From Fusarium oxysporum f. sp. lycopersici 4287 (taxonomy: Eukaryota > Ascomycota > Sordariomycetes > Hypocreales > Nectriaceae), in assembly GCF_000149955.1 (NCBI RefSeq), contig NC_030986.1:6140564-6194348 (forward strand): DNA of 53,785 bases, given 5' to 3'. The notes beneath the pieces were generated by a model that made no database searches, was not told the DNA's origin, and saw nothing but the letters and a program-made list of their open reading frames with translations. The stretch's first letter is position 1, and every line of letters begins with the position of its first letter. Shown one piece after another: positions 1-10,442 of the stretch. The translations under genes were made by a program, and so were the position numbers.

Positions 1-1330
1 TAGAGCAGAAGTTTTGTTTCGCGTTTCCAATTGATGTTCTCCCTACCATCGAGGGGGAAAAACAATGCTCACTTAGAATCACGTTGTTTTCCATGAATTG
101 AACCTTGGCCAACACACAGACACATACAGGCGCGTGTGCACGGCACTTTTTTACTACCACGATAGAAACGTCGTCACCTGTCTCGGGACTTTCATTTTCA
201 CAACACTCCCCTCTCGCTTGCGCCCCATGCTGGTTCGAAGGCCACGCTGGAACCTTTCACGCTTTTCAGAGACACCCCCCATGCCTCCCTTCTTTGATGC
301 TTCTCACGTTTTACAGAGTAGCAATTCGGTACAAAGCAGGTTGCTGTAATGCCCAAGATGCAATTATCAATCAACCTTCTGTAATGGCGTGAGTTTGTGT
401 ACTACCTTATATGATACTTATAGGCGCACCTGAATTGTATGGCTTGATAACGAACTTTTGCTCCGTAGAATTGGACTGGAAGGATGTCCCTAATCAACCC
501 CACGTCTGGGGCAAGTGTAAAATCTTACCGGGCTGAGTTCTCTTTTCATGTCTTGCCTCGATCTCGACCTCATCCCTTCTCTCGTAATCGCTCCTTACTC
601 CTACCTACTGAAAGCATTGTCTCTAGTTGTACACCTTTCAGAATCATCTCACCGGTCCCTCATCTGTATAGACTTTTTCGTTTCCTCGGTTATGTTTTCG
701 GTTATCTATGTACTCTACAGTACCGTTATACTCTAAGTTTGCTTGAATTTGACTCGCAGTCTCAAAATAAGGCCGTTTCTTTGTGTCTTCTTATCTCCCC
801 CGCTCTCCCTTCCTTCCCATTGATTGCACTTTCCTAAAGCCAAACCCAAGCGTTTTTTTACCATTTCCCCCTCATCGCGCGACCTCCCATTCCCTCTATC
901 TATCGTCTCTTTCATTCATATATTCTTCCCACTTGTCTCTTTTTTTTTTTTTTTTTTTTTTATCTCGCCCTCCGACTCTCTTCGTCTTCCTCCTCCCGAT
1001 ACTCGATATTATCAAACCTGGGGGCGCTCAACAACTACTACGCTAAACGCCCACTGTAACCGCTTACCCACTACCATCACAGCGGGCGCAGGCATCCGCT
1101 ATCCAGCCGGTGGCCGAAGTGCCAGGTCAGACCAGACTTGGCCAGTCTTATCGAATCCTCACGAAATTCGTCACCCGCAACTGGGCCTGGGGAGGGCTCA
1201 ATCGCTTTAACGTCGCTGCGTCTCGACCAGGTTTGGTCTACCATTCATCGTAGACATCCACACTCACAGCACCAACACCAGCAGCACCCAGCTACGCTGC
1301 GTACCCCTCCGGTACGCGCCAAACTTCATC
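1..1330. other. Intergenic / 5' region of the Reg1-like gene
   Basis: No gene is supported here. Short open frames exist on both strands but none shows a recognisable domain or ATG context. From about 540 to 1010 the plus strand is strongly pyrimidine-rich (long CT stretches ending in a run of 22 T), a composition common in promoters and leaders of filamentous fungal genes. I infer that it belongs to the promoter or leader of the gene starting at 1331. Confidence 0.5.
940..961 (+). repeat. T22 homopolymer in a CT-rich tract
   Basis: An uninterrupted run of 22 T on the plus strand inside the pyrimidine-rich upstream region of the gene at 1331. Its length is likely to vary between strains and sequencing runs. 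Confidence 0.9.
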
Positions 1331-3134
1331 ATGGCTGCCGTTCTTCCATCGGACGACAACGGTTATTTCGCCGCGTCCGGCCTGCGACGCTCACTTTCTC
1401 ATTCCAACTTCATCTCTTCGATTTCGCCATATTCCACCACTTCTCACCTGAGCGAGCATTACAAGCCTGCTTCTAAGACTTCCGCCGAATCCAACTCATC
1501 ATCTGCTCCCTCGTCTCCCCGTACCATCCACGCCGACTCGGTCGACCTTTCTTACGCATCTACTCCTGCCACTAACCCCTCTATTGTCTCTGGCTACGAT
1601 GGCACCATTGGTCTTATTGAATCACCTGCAGATCACTTCATGTTTCCATCCTTTGCGCAAGAGAGGCTCTACGCTCACCCAGAGATCCGTCCTGATATTC
1701 ACTACGATGATAACCCAGAGCCATCCCCCAGTCCCCGACCAGGCGACTCTTATACCGTCTCTCCTGCAGAACACGAGGCCTCTGAAGAGGCTTGTGATGA
1801 TACATCAATATCCGAAACACCAGAGCACGAAAAATCCGAACATGCGGAGGATGACACTGCAGTCTCAAGTAGGCCGTCGCGCCAAGTCGATTATCTGTCC
1901 AATGAATGGAGAGAGGAGGATATCTGGTCCTCATGGCGATACGTTGTAACATGGAGGAAAGAGTTTCCAAACAGCGCTCGATTGGAAAATGCTTCTTGGA
2001 GGGCATGGATGAAGACCAAGAACAATCTCAAGACCATCTCCCCTGAATCGCTTAATTGGTTTGCCTCCCTGTAGTGCTCCCTTAAGCTCTATTGAAATAC
2101 TTACATCTACAAGGCTCAAGGATTGTGATGTCACCTGGCTCTATGGCCCTCTGCAGTCAGGACCAAAGAACCTCCACCCTACCGACATAGAGTCCTCGAG
2201 TGTGTCGCTGTCAAAGGCCGACTCACTAATCATCCTCAACAAGAAGCCCATTCTGAAGAAGAGAAGCACGTATGAAGTTATGCTTCAGCGCTCGCTGTCC
2301 ACGGCCTCATTATTGGAGCAAGCCACCGCAGCTGTGAAGGCCCAGAAGACCCGAGGAATCCTCCAGCTCCACCTCGGTCGTTCGTCAACAGACTACTTCG
2401 CCTGCCCATTTGCATCATATCGATTGGGCGGAGAAAAAAGTAGCGTCGCTCCCTCGTTAAAATCATCTAGAATCATTTCCTCCAGTTTTGAGCAAAAGCA
2501 TGTTCATTTCAATGAGCAAGTTGAGCAGTGCATAGCTGTTGAAGCTAAGTATGATAAAGATATGGTCGATGACCACTACGGTTTTGATAGTGACTTGGAT
2601 GACGGGGTTATGATAAAGCGAGTCAAAACCAAGAAGAGGCCAATATCCCGACACAAGACTTTGAAGTCAAAGCCAGCAGCTGAAGGAAAAACAATTGCGA
2701 TGCTGCCTTCCACTACCCTCAAATACCGCGAAAACACTCCCGAGCCGCGACAGACTGCCATGAAGCACTCTCGAAGCCCGCTCAAGTCCCCTTACTATTC
2801 AAAAGAGACCCTGCGATCTGCCAAGAAGTCAGGCAGGTCCTTTTTTGGGGAGGAAGATAATGATGACAGCCTCGACAATGCGTTGTTGAGCCCCCGTTCA
2901 GGGCGGGCGTCACCCCCCAATGCGGATACCAATGGCGATCTGAGCAGGTCTATTTCACAGGGCAGCCTTTGTAAGGAGCCTCCGGGTATGCGACGCACCC
3001 CGTCTGGTATGTTTATGCCTTATCTGGAAAGTGAAATACAATCCGGGGATTGCGTATTTGGCCGCGTTATTGACACGGTCAACACTGCTCGCGATATCGC
3101 CCACGTTATCTGGAACGTTGGCTGGAAGAAGTAA
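1331..3134 (+). CDS. reg1: Reg1-like protein phosphatase 1 regulatory subunit (DUF1752 family)
   Basis: Two exons, 1331-2058 and 2114-3134, encode 582 aa. The 55-nt intron (GT at 2059, AG at 2112-2113) joins W243 to LKDCDVTWLYGPLQ and removes an in-frame stop. The N-terminal third is Ser/Pro-rich. The block NEWREEDIWSSWRYV...SLNWLKDCDVTWLYG (about residues 190-255) is the DUF1752 domain. KHVHFNEQVEQCIAVE at about 371-386 contains an RVxF-type PP1 docking site (HVHF), as in yeast Reg1. The acidic DDHYGFDSDLDDGVMIKR block and the C-terminus (VIDTVNTARDIAHVIWNVGW) also fit fungal homologues. In yeast, Reg1 targets the phosphatase Glc7 to glucose-repression substrates such as Snf1; a similar role here is inferred from family. 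The ATG at 1331 is the first in frame. The gene looks intact and is followed by a transposon relic. Confidence 0.85.
2059..2113 (+). other. Intron of the Reg1-like gene
   Basis: GT at 2059-2060 and AG at 2112-2113, 55 nt, containing ATACTTACATC near the 3' end. Removing it joins two frames so that the DUF1752 motif reads SLNWLKDCDVTWLYG. Without splicing the first exon stops at 2074. Confidence 0.8.
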
Positions 3135-3565
3135 TAATTGTACAGGCGTTCAACTTGCATTTAGCGGCGCAATTGGCATTTGAACAAGCTCCCAAGCTTG
3201 TGACTCATATATTGTGTGTTGAAACGACGCCATCACAATATCAACAGAAGAGATTCTATATATAGGAATCTCCGAGAGTAGTTGACATTGACCTGCCATA
3301 CTACCGCAACCGTCGTAACCCAAGGGATAGCATGGGCCGTCGTCACAACGTCATGCTGGAAAGTGGCACCGGATTCGCGTTTCTATCTTTCATACATGGG
3401 CACAAAAGCGTAAGACATCGGAAGGGCCAGTCTTTTAGTGTGTTTTGCCGGATTTTTATCTTCTATGCTTCATACGGGTGTCTGAACACGCAGGTTGAGG
3501 GGAAAATCGGTAGTTTAAATCTTCTTGTAATAACAGATTAATTGTTGATTATTTTGGAGGGTAAG
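3135..3565. other. Intergenic, 3' of the Reg1-like gene
   Basis: I see nothing recognisable. A 69-codon open frame (3332-3541) has no domain and no similarity to the transposase that follows. The region probably holds the 3' UTR of the upstream gene and the break point of the truncated pogo element. Confidence 0.4.
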
Positions 3566-4728
3566 GAAGTGACTGGCTTTATGATGGGCGTGATATCAAG
3601 CGGTATCCCAGCTCGGAGAGGCGTGGACGGCCAAAATCAGTCCAGCCTGGAAACCGGGAACGGGTTGCAGCGATTCAAGCGATCAATGCAGAAGGCCGGG
3701 CAATCGATCCCTTCATCGCGGTTGCAGGCCAATATCCCCTTGCCAATTGGTACCGAGAAAGCAACCTTCCGGCCACTTGGGCTATTGCTACGACCCAAAA
3801 TGGCTGGACAGATAATGAGACAGGTCTTGAGTGGCTAAAGCACTTTAATCGATGTACAACTAACCGATCAACTGGTCCCTATCGTCTTGTAATCCTTGAC
3901 GGTCACGAAAGCCACCATTCTGCCGACTTCCAGACATACTGTGAGGAGAACAACATCATCACGCTCTGTATGCCACCTCATTCTTCCCACCTGCTTCAGC
4001 CCCTTGATTTCGGGTGCTTTGGGCCGCTGAAAAAGGCATACGGTCGAGAAATAGAGCAACTGATCAGAAGGTCTATAACCCATATTTCCAAGACTGAGTT
4101 CTTCCTGGCCTTTTATGCCGTTTTTCAAGCTACTATAACTAAAGAAAACATTAAGGGAGGTTTTAAAGGAGCTGGGCTTGTTCCTTTTGACCCAGAATAT
4201 GTGATCTCAAAGCTTGATGTGCAGCTACGGACGCCAACGCCTGTTGAGGAGGAGGCCCAACAAGCTCAATCTTGGACTTCAAGGACCCCAAGAACAGTTC
4301 TTGAGGCTGGATCTCAGTCTGAATACCTTCAGAGGCGAATCAGAAGACATCACAGTAGCTCCCCAGAGTCAATTCTTGAAGCTTTGAGATCCCTTGAGAA
4401 AGGCACTATGGTAGTTATGTATAAGGTTGCCTTACTTGCAGCTGAGAACCGAGAACTTCGACAGGCAAATGAGATACTTAGCCGGCGGCGCAGGGTAAAA
4501 AGGACCCGCCTATAGAATAGAGGGAGTATGACTATACAGGAAGGTCAGGATCTAATTGATCAGATGGATGTAGATATGCAAGTAGTGGCCGAATCATGGA
4601 GAAGTGGTGCTCAAGGAAGTTCAGCGCGACCAAGGGTTCGGCGCTGTGGGACTTGCGGCAAGACTGGGCATAATGCAAGAACCTGCCAGGAGGGTATTGA
4701 GGCCTCTGGAGATGAGTATAGTAACTAG
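3566..4728 (+). pseudogene. pogo-type (Tc1/mariner superfamily) transposase, 5'-truncated, copy 1
   Basis: Only the C-terminal half of a DDE transposase remains. Similarity starts near 3568 (VTGFMMGVISSG), shifts frame near 3605, then runs open as SERRGRPKSVQPGNRE, YRLVILDGHESHHS (second catalytic Asp region) and HSSHLLQPLDFGCFGPLKKAYG (third Asp region). The frame reaches a TAG at 4513. The same frame continues beyond it to a zinc knuckle (CGTCGKTGHNARTC) and stops at 4728. The second copy at the right edge of the window reads Gln at the matching position, so CAG to TAG is likely; this is a CpA to TpA change as RIP produces. The N-terminal DNA-binding domain and first catalytic residue are absent. 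The element is dead but clearly related to the copy at 52908-53785. Confidence 0.85.
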
Positions 4729-4802
4729 AATTAATTGATCAGATGATTTGTTATGTTTTTATTGTGATTTATTTTTAAAAGGTTAAGGTTTTTCGTGAAT
4801 GC

Positions 4803-4836
4803 ACTTGTCTGGTGCGCGCGCTTATCGTGTACGTTA
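4803..4836 (+). repeat. Decayed terminal repeat of pogo copy 1
   Basis: The stretch CTTGTCTGGTGCGCGCGCTT followed by ATCGTGTACGTTA resembles, in the same order, the terminal repeat at 52729-52761 (CTTGTCTGTGGCACTCGCTT then ATCAAGGACGTTA). It lies 75 bp after the transposase stop, where a 3' terminal inverted repeat is expected. Confidence 0.55.
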
Positions 4837-5159
4837 TACCTTTTAGAATTTAAGCTAAATTACACTTAATTAGCTAAGGGTAAAGGCATTTAAAAGGGTA
4901 TAAAGTCTTAAATTAAAGTAAGTAATAGTATTAAGGGATATTAATACTAGCTAGACAAAACAGCTGTCATGTCTATCCCCATTACGGGTCTGATGCAGAA
5001 CCATGTTGACGGATCCTTGTACGAGCGTATTAGAAACCCAACAGACGTGCAGTTCTAATTCATTTTTATTCCATAACTCGCCCATAGAGCTCCCCTGTTT
5101 AGGGTGTAGGTTACGGGATGGTACGGCCGATCGGATCCGCGGATCCGCCATGGTATAAG
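4837..5159. other. AT-rich spacer between two elements
   Basis: An AT-rich stretch (4730-4950) is followed by about 200 bp of mixed sequence up to the piggyBac terminus. No gene is seen. Confidence 0.4.
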
Positions 5160-5190
5160 TTATCCCTTTGACTGGCGTAAGGCAACACCT
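5160..5190 (+). repeat. Left 31-bp terminal inverted repeat of the piggyBac-type element
   Basis: The exact reverse complement of 7481-7511, starting TTATCCCTTTG and ending GGCAACACCT. No mismatch was seen. Confidence 0.9.
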
Positions 5191-5277
5191 AGGTCACGAG
5201 CAGGGATTACAACCAATCATAGAGTCACAAGCTCAAGGTACGTTAAGCCCCGCGTAATTTAAGTGATGCCAGAAGTC

Positions 5278-7368
5278 CTAACATTTTCCAGAGGTACAAA
5301 GAAATACCTGGCATTGCTTACAGCCATACCGGGATTTCCGTATTTCCCCTCTGTTGCCGCTGGTTGCGGATAAAGGTTTTTGCTTCAACTGTATCTCCCC
5401 AAGCCGCATCCCTTTGCAAGCCTTGCAAGCAACAGGATTTTTATTACGGAACCATTCATGTTGTGATTTAGGCGTAAACTCATCCCCAGTTCGAAATCTC
5501 TGTCTCGACTGACTGTTGGAAAATCCGGGAATTCCCCTTCCCTTCAGGATTCAGACTGTTACTCTGAGAGTCCTAGATTAAAAATTCAAAGTCCTGGATA
5601 CAATCATCTAGAGATATAAACCCGTGAATAACTCTCAGCTCAATAAGAAACAATCAAGTTTTACAAAAAAAAAAGATTTTACCCAGCACTACTGCGCAAT
5701 ATAAATAACAGGACTACTAGGCTCATACTCTGCAACAAGGTCATTAACAAGACGCTGCCGCCACTCCGCTTGAGACTTCTCCGGCTTCCACCGTGGGTTT
5801 CCTCGTTGCTGCAGAATGAAGCTGTTGATCAGGGCTATTTCTAGCAGGAAGTCCCAAGCTAGGGCCCTCCAGCCGCCCCGACGAACACGGCGATCAGGGC
5901 CCCAGTAGGCTCGCATTTGATCGCCTCGATCCACGGCATTCATTTCGTCGTTGTAAGTAGCAGCGATAGACGGAATTGAAACCACTTTGACTGGCTCCTC
6001 ACCGAAAAACTCCTGCATTGGCCATGCTGCAGGTTGGTCTGTTGTTGGTCGTTTCCTTATACGGTCAACCCGTTCATTGCCTGTAAATACGGTGGATAAG
6101 AACAACGCAAGGGCATTGACTTTCCAAGCGATCTGGTTGACCTATCCAAAGTCGAATCAGTAAGGCTTATCTGTAAAAATTTGTCTCCTTGACTGACTAG
6201 GTTATCGGCTGTTGGGATTGCTTTAAGGCAGTTAAAAGGAATACTACCAGCAGCAGTATTATCACCAGCTTTGAGCTTGACGAGCAGCCTGTAAAGACCA
6301 CAGTTCCGGCGGGCTGTGCCCTTGGCTCCGTGCCCAAGCTGACGTAGCCGACGGAATAGGTTGGACGAAGAGAATAGGTTGTCGAGAAACACGTGGTATC
6401 TGGCTTCCGGCAGCAGATTCACTAGGGCGACAACCACAGCTTGGGTCGGGTTTAGGTAAACAGTACTCTGTGGCTCTCGAAGCCGCCGTTGCTGCCGTTG
6501 GCGACGTGGTTGTGAAGGCAGCCGCCGGTAGGTGTGTCTGATAGCTGCAGGTCCTAACTTCTGGCCCGGCCTGTGCCAGAGCCACCGCAAGAAATAACCG
6601 CGTTGAGCTACAGTCCAGACTTAAAAGCCTGTGGGAGTGGGTTTAGATGGGACGGTTGTCGTCTCCAAGGATCTTCCTGGGAAGCGGACCATACATTCAT
6701 CTATAGCAATAGCTGTGCCTGGTTTGAAGAAAGTAGTGGATATGTGTTGTATGTGATTAGACCAGTCATCACCCTGCTGAATGTCCGGCTGTAGAAGCTA
6801 TCCCCAGTAGTTACGAATATTGTTGTGTGGTCAAAGAGACGTAGAACCCGTGATAATAGCTGAAATCGGCGAAGAGATATCCACTTTACAATTGGATGAC
6901 TTGGCTGTTGCTTCCCTAGCTGTGACGTTCTCCAGTAGTCTTCTATTCGGGGTTCCTTGTGTATTCGCATATAGTTCAAGACCGCAATCCATACGAAGAT
7001 TTCTGCAACAGAGGTTGGCTTCCAATCGAGAAGCCGCGACTGTGGCTGTTATCCATCACTGCAGCTATTTGTAAGCATCTCAAGCCGATCACTAGCCCAG
7101 CTATTCGTATAGCAAATCAGCTTTCTACTAGCCAAACAGGGAGAAACTGGTGGAATAGCAGCAGTGGCTCTGGGGGTAAAGCCTCTATCCGAAAGGACCG
7201 ATCTGGAAGATGAACGGGCTCGAAGTTGTAGCCACGGTCAGGAACTGGGTTATTGACTGGTCGGCATGTGTTATCACTAGGCTGCTCACGGCGGCTATGA
7301 TCGACTCGAATGAAGCTACTGTCATCATACACATTGGCGGCTTGGCTAGAGAGTTGTTCGATATCCAT
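5278..7368 (-). pseudogene. piggyBac transposase (DDE_Tnp_1_7), broken
   Basis: Minus-strand segments in order: YMRIHKEPRIEDYWRTSQ (6.95 kb), AIAIDECMVRFPGRS (first Asp, about 6.69 kb), YHVFLDNLFSSSNLFRRLRQ (second Asp, about 6.38 kb) and SIAATYNDEMNAVDRGDQ (third Asp, about 5.94 kb). A C-terminal Cys-rich zinc domain follows (ACKACKGMRLGE ... YGCKQCQVFLCTSGKC) and stops at 5278. A 56-nt intron (6142-6197) joins TADNL to VNQIAWKVNA. Damage: a 1-bp deletion near 6768 shifts frame between FSRV and DWSNHIQ; a TAA at about 6625 replaces a residue in GF*VWTVAQRGYF; further stops occur near 7050, 7371 and between the third Asp block and the Cys-rich domain. All three catalytic Asp are still readable. 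The start is uncertain; 7368 is the first ATG inside the element. Confidence 0.85.
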
Positions 7369-7480
7369 GACAGCTCATTGAATGGGTTGTATGACGATTT
7401 CAGCGGGGTCGGTTTCGCTGACGCTTGAAGTCACTACTACGACTCCTGGTTGCGCGGGGGCCGTGTGGGGCTCAGTACCG

Positions 7481-7511
7481 AGGTGTTGCCTTACGCCAGT
7501 CAAAGGGATAA
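7481..7511 (-). repeat. Right 31-bp terminal inverted repeat of the piggyBac-type element
   Basis: AGGTGTTGCCTTACGCCAGT followed by CAAAGGGATAA, the perfect reverse complement of 5160-5190. Confidence 0.9.
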
Positions 7512-8763
7512 TAAGCAGACCCCTCTCTGAGGAAGGGAGGGGAAAGAGTTCGACAATACAGATACAATTAAGGACATCAAGGCGCACGCGATCTGTTCAA
7601 CATAAATATATTAGAATATGTTTAATGCCTTAAGAATTAGGTCAGGTAGGGCGGAGTAAAGTTAGGCAGCTAGGTAGGTAGCTGACTTTAGTGTGCATGA
7701 GGGGGATAACTTTGCGTAGTCTCTACCTATGGAATTGATATAGAATATTAATCAAATCAAACGAATCAACTTTGAGCTTGAGGGCTATCAACTAAATCAA
7801 CTTTAAGGCTAAAGTTGATTTGATTGACATATGATGAGCGCTGACTTCTTGACATCATCAGACGTGATTCGCCACCCTACGCTCAGTACTACGCCCCGTT
7901 ACAACTGCCAACATAAACCCAATTAGGTTACGGTTTACTACATTGGGAACCTTGACCGTCACATTCGGTCGTCTGCGTTTCCCCAACATTGTTGCGTCTC
8001 GGGGGTTGACGTGCTCCTCCCTCACGTACATCTCTAGGCCCCCCTTTTCGAGATACTTCAGCATCAGGTAGCTTAATTTCGGGCCTAAATCTAGCTCGGG
8101 GATATACAGGCTGCCGCCAGTTCACTGGCAGACCTCAGTCTCAATCTGCGAATCCCAGTGATGGCCCGGAATAACTGGTAAGCCGTGCCTGCTGCAGTGT
8201 TCAGCCATCGAGGTTTGGATGATCCATACAGCAATCAATCCATGGCTTGTGAGCTCTCTCTGCTCAAAAAAGATGGTCTTGGCAACAGCACATCTTCAAG
8301 ACTCGTATGTTCCGAATCAAAATGCTGTCATATTGCTCAACCTTTCACCTAACCTATCTGAAGCATCTTGATTTTGCTGGAGTAGCGTCTAAGAATGATT
8401 CAAGACTGTTGACCCCTCCACCCACCAACTATCCATCGGGTAGGGAAATACTCTTTCCCTTGCCTTGGCCATCGCTCCCACTTTTTTTCCCCCTTCCCTT
8501 TTCCCTTCCTTCGTATCCGCCCAGGTACAGCCCCCCTCGCTTTGATAATGACACGTTCATTATTCAAAACTGCAAATTCCGGTTCTCATTCTCTTTGCCT
8601 GCCGTTATCTCGTGTCTCCCTCTCCCACCCTGCACCGGCTACCTATAGGAATGAGTATCGCTGACGGAGAGACACCGTTATACCATGGGGATAGCGAGTA
8701 AATATGGGGAAAGGTCGATAAAGCCATTTAATCCAAAATGTACGGCACTTACGCTTCAGCGAC
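7512..8763. other. Intergenic between the piggyBac element and the calpain-like gene
   Basis: No supported gene. It contains a near-palindrome (7794-7821) and a pyrimidine-rich stretch at 8440-8540. Two short frames (7858-8064 minus, 8307-8648 plus) have no recognisable features. Confidence 0.4.
7794..7821. repeat. 12-bp-arm palindrome AAATCAACTTTA / TAAAGTTGATTT
   Basis: Perfect 12-bp arms around a 4-nt spacer (AGGC). A sister palindrome with one changed base per arm lies at 41092-41116. Partial copies of ATCAACTTT occur just upstream (7774-7783). Confidence 0.8.
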
Positions 8764-10341
8764 TTATTTGGCAACACCAACATAGGCGAAGCAATGTTTA
8801 AATGCCTCCGTCTCCATAGCGAACAGGCCTCCGTGGTCAAGCAGGGAAGCTGGGTGCCACAAGTTGGGGTCGAGGCGCTCAAGAAGCCCTGGGTAGCTGT
8901 TCAATCCGATCGGCTCGGTAACACCCCATGGGTTGCGGAGAACAAGGTATTGCTTGTCACCAAGGATAGTGTAGCCGAGAATAGAGTAGGCATGGTTGGC
9001 AACGACGTTGCTGCCTCTGTACATGTTGCCAGTGGCGTAGGTCCAGGCAGTCATGGGGTTAATGGTCTTGAAGTTGACGCAGTTGGAGCGGACAAGTCCC
9101 AACATGTCGTTGGCAGAATGGTTCTCGGTCCTGTAGTAGTGGGGATCCCGGCCGTTGATCTGTGCCATTGCCTTCACAGGGTCGCCGCAATGTGTCTGAG
9201 TGATGTCGGGCTGCTCCGATGAGCTACCAGTGATCCATTTGGCGAATGACTTCTCATACAACGATGGCCAAATGTCAGCTCCGTCGCTGGAGCGGCAGTA
9301 CAGGGGCCCATTGTTCGAGTTGTTAATGGGGATTTCGTAATTGACCTCCACAGTCTCAGTTTTGCCGTTATTGTCGCCGCCCTTGTCGTGAAACTTGATG
9401 GCGAGGCGTTTCTTCTCATTCTTGTCGTAGTGGACTCGAGTAGCGCGGTTAATGATAACAGGGTCGGACCAGAAGACCGAAAACAAGGCGGCAATCAGCC
9501 AGCTGTTACTGGCACAACCCTGCGTGGGATCATCAAAGTAGCGCATGGTCTCTCTTTTCTCGCCAATCTCAAACATGGTAAGATCGCCAATGAGACGCTT
9601 GTTGACGCTCTGGAAGAAATAGTCGTACATATCGCGCCACGAGCTATTAGGTGGTGTCCAGTGACCCTTTTGCATCCTGAATGGGCTGACTAGCTCGTTG
9701 ATGGACATTGTCACCTCATGGTTGGAAACCGTCTTCCCCAGGGAGTGAGCGTGGAGCATCAAGTGCAGCTTGCCATTCTGCATGCGAGCCACCTTAACCC
9801 GCGTCTTACCCAGATCCTTCAGCCCGATCTTCTCAAGGTCGTCCAGCTGCTGAACCCCTGATAGATCAGGAGTCATGAGGTCCCGCTCATTTAAGATTTT
9901 CATGTCTTTCTCAGACAACATCTCTGCCTTCCTCTCCTTCTCGTTGAGCTTTAGCCCGGCGAATAGCACTGAGCAATGCTTCATGTCGAAGAGTTCATCG
10001 TAATCCGTCTGCAGGACGTTGGATATGATCTTTGCCGAGTTTATCGAAAACTTGTCAATATTGCGGCCGAGGAGGGCTTCCACGAGTGAGTACGGGTTGG
10101 CAGCACCGACTCTGACATCCTTAGGCGGCGAATCGGGGCGCATGTTCCCCTCCCTGGGGAGTCTAGCCTCAATTTTCATGTCAAGGTCATCGTAGCCCGA
10201 CTGAAGGCTTTCGGAGCCAACAGATGCTGGCTTGTTAACTTTCTGGCCAAGAAGGGCTTCGACTAAGGCGTATGGGTCGATAGAAAGAACATTGGAGTCC
10301 TGTGATGCGGAGTCCGGGACAAAAAATCGGATGTCACCCAT
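8764..10341 (-). CDS. Calpain-like protein (peptidase C2 fold) with Ser at the nucleophile position
   Basis: A 525-aa frame with no intron. The ATG at 10341 (MGDIRFFVPDSAS) is preferred; the frame stays open upstream only to non-ATG codons. The C-terminal half is a calpain protease core: DPTQGCASNSWLIAAL (residues about 271-286), a region around IWPSLYEKSFAKW, ANHAYSILGY with His450, and VLRNPWGV with Asn470. Classical calpains read Q-x5-C-W; here the residue before Trp is Ser280 (codon AGC), although a Cys sits four residues earlier. His and Asn are kept. Activity is therefore doubtful and a pseudoprotease or scaffold role is possible (inference). The N-terminus carries two similar copies of a PY(A/S)LVEALLG ... 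YD(D/E)L motif (residues 22-56 and 82-121). No C2 or EF-hand domain was seen. It is divergent from a small ORF 101 bp away. Confidence 0.8.
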   Translation of the reverse strand: MGDIRFFVPDSASQDSNVLSIDPYALVEALLGQKVNKPASVGSESLQSGYDDLDMKIEARLPREGNMRPDSPPKDVRVGAANPYSLVEALLGRNIDKFSINSAKIISNVLQTDYDELFDMKHCSVLFAGLKLNEKERKAEMLSEKDMKILNERDLMTPDLSGVQQLDDLEKIGLKDLGKTRVKVARMQNGKLHLMLHAHSLGKTVSNHEVTMSINELVSPFRMQKGHWTPPNSSWRDMYDYFFQSVNKRLIGDLTMFEIGEKRETMRYFDDPTQGCASNSWLIAALFSVFWSDPVIINRATRVHYDKNEKKRLAIKFHDKGGDNNGKTETVEVNYEIPINNSNNGPLYCRSSDGADIWPSLYEKSFAKWITGSSSEQPDITQTHCGDPVKAMAQINGRDPHYYRTENHSANDMLGLVRSNCVNFKTINPMTAWTYATGNMYRGSNVVANHAYSILGYTILGDKQYLVLRNPWGVTEPIGLNSYPGLLERLDPNLWHPASLLDHGGLFAMETEAFKHCFAYVGVAK

Positions 10342-10442
10342 GTTGTTTGACGATAGAAAGAGTAATATAAGATGATTGAGAGTATTGAAGAAATTTAGCA
10401 AGTGGCCAGGCGAAGAACACGTTACTGTCTGTAGTGAACAAG

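Larger units (their letters stand above)
5160..7511 (-). mobile_element. piggyBac-type DNA transposon, 2352 bp, defective
   Basis: The element is bounded by a perfect 31-bp inverted repeat (5160-5190 and 7481-7511) that begins TTATCCCTTTGACTGGCGTA. Inside, on the minus strand, lie all parts of a piggyBac transposase, including its C-terminal Cys-rich domain. Inside the flanking tetranucleotides TTAT/ATAA the ends start with CCC, the hallmark of piggyBac termini next to TTAA targets. The tetranucleotides are one change away from TTAA on each side. The coding region is broken, so the copy is non-autonomous, although its ends look intact. Confidence 0.85.

Noticed and set aside
6573..7428. Plus-strand frames inside the piggyBac element
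   Set aside because: They are antisense shadows of the transposase; the minus-strand frames carry the family motifs.
8307..8648. 113-codon plus-strand frame, Pro-rich
   Set aside because: Pyrimidine-rich DNA gives long Pro/Ser/Leu frames; no motif or promoter supports it.
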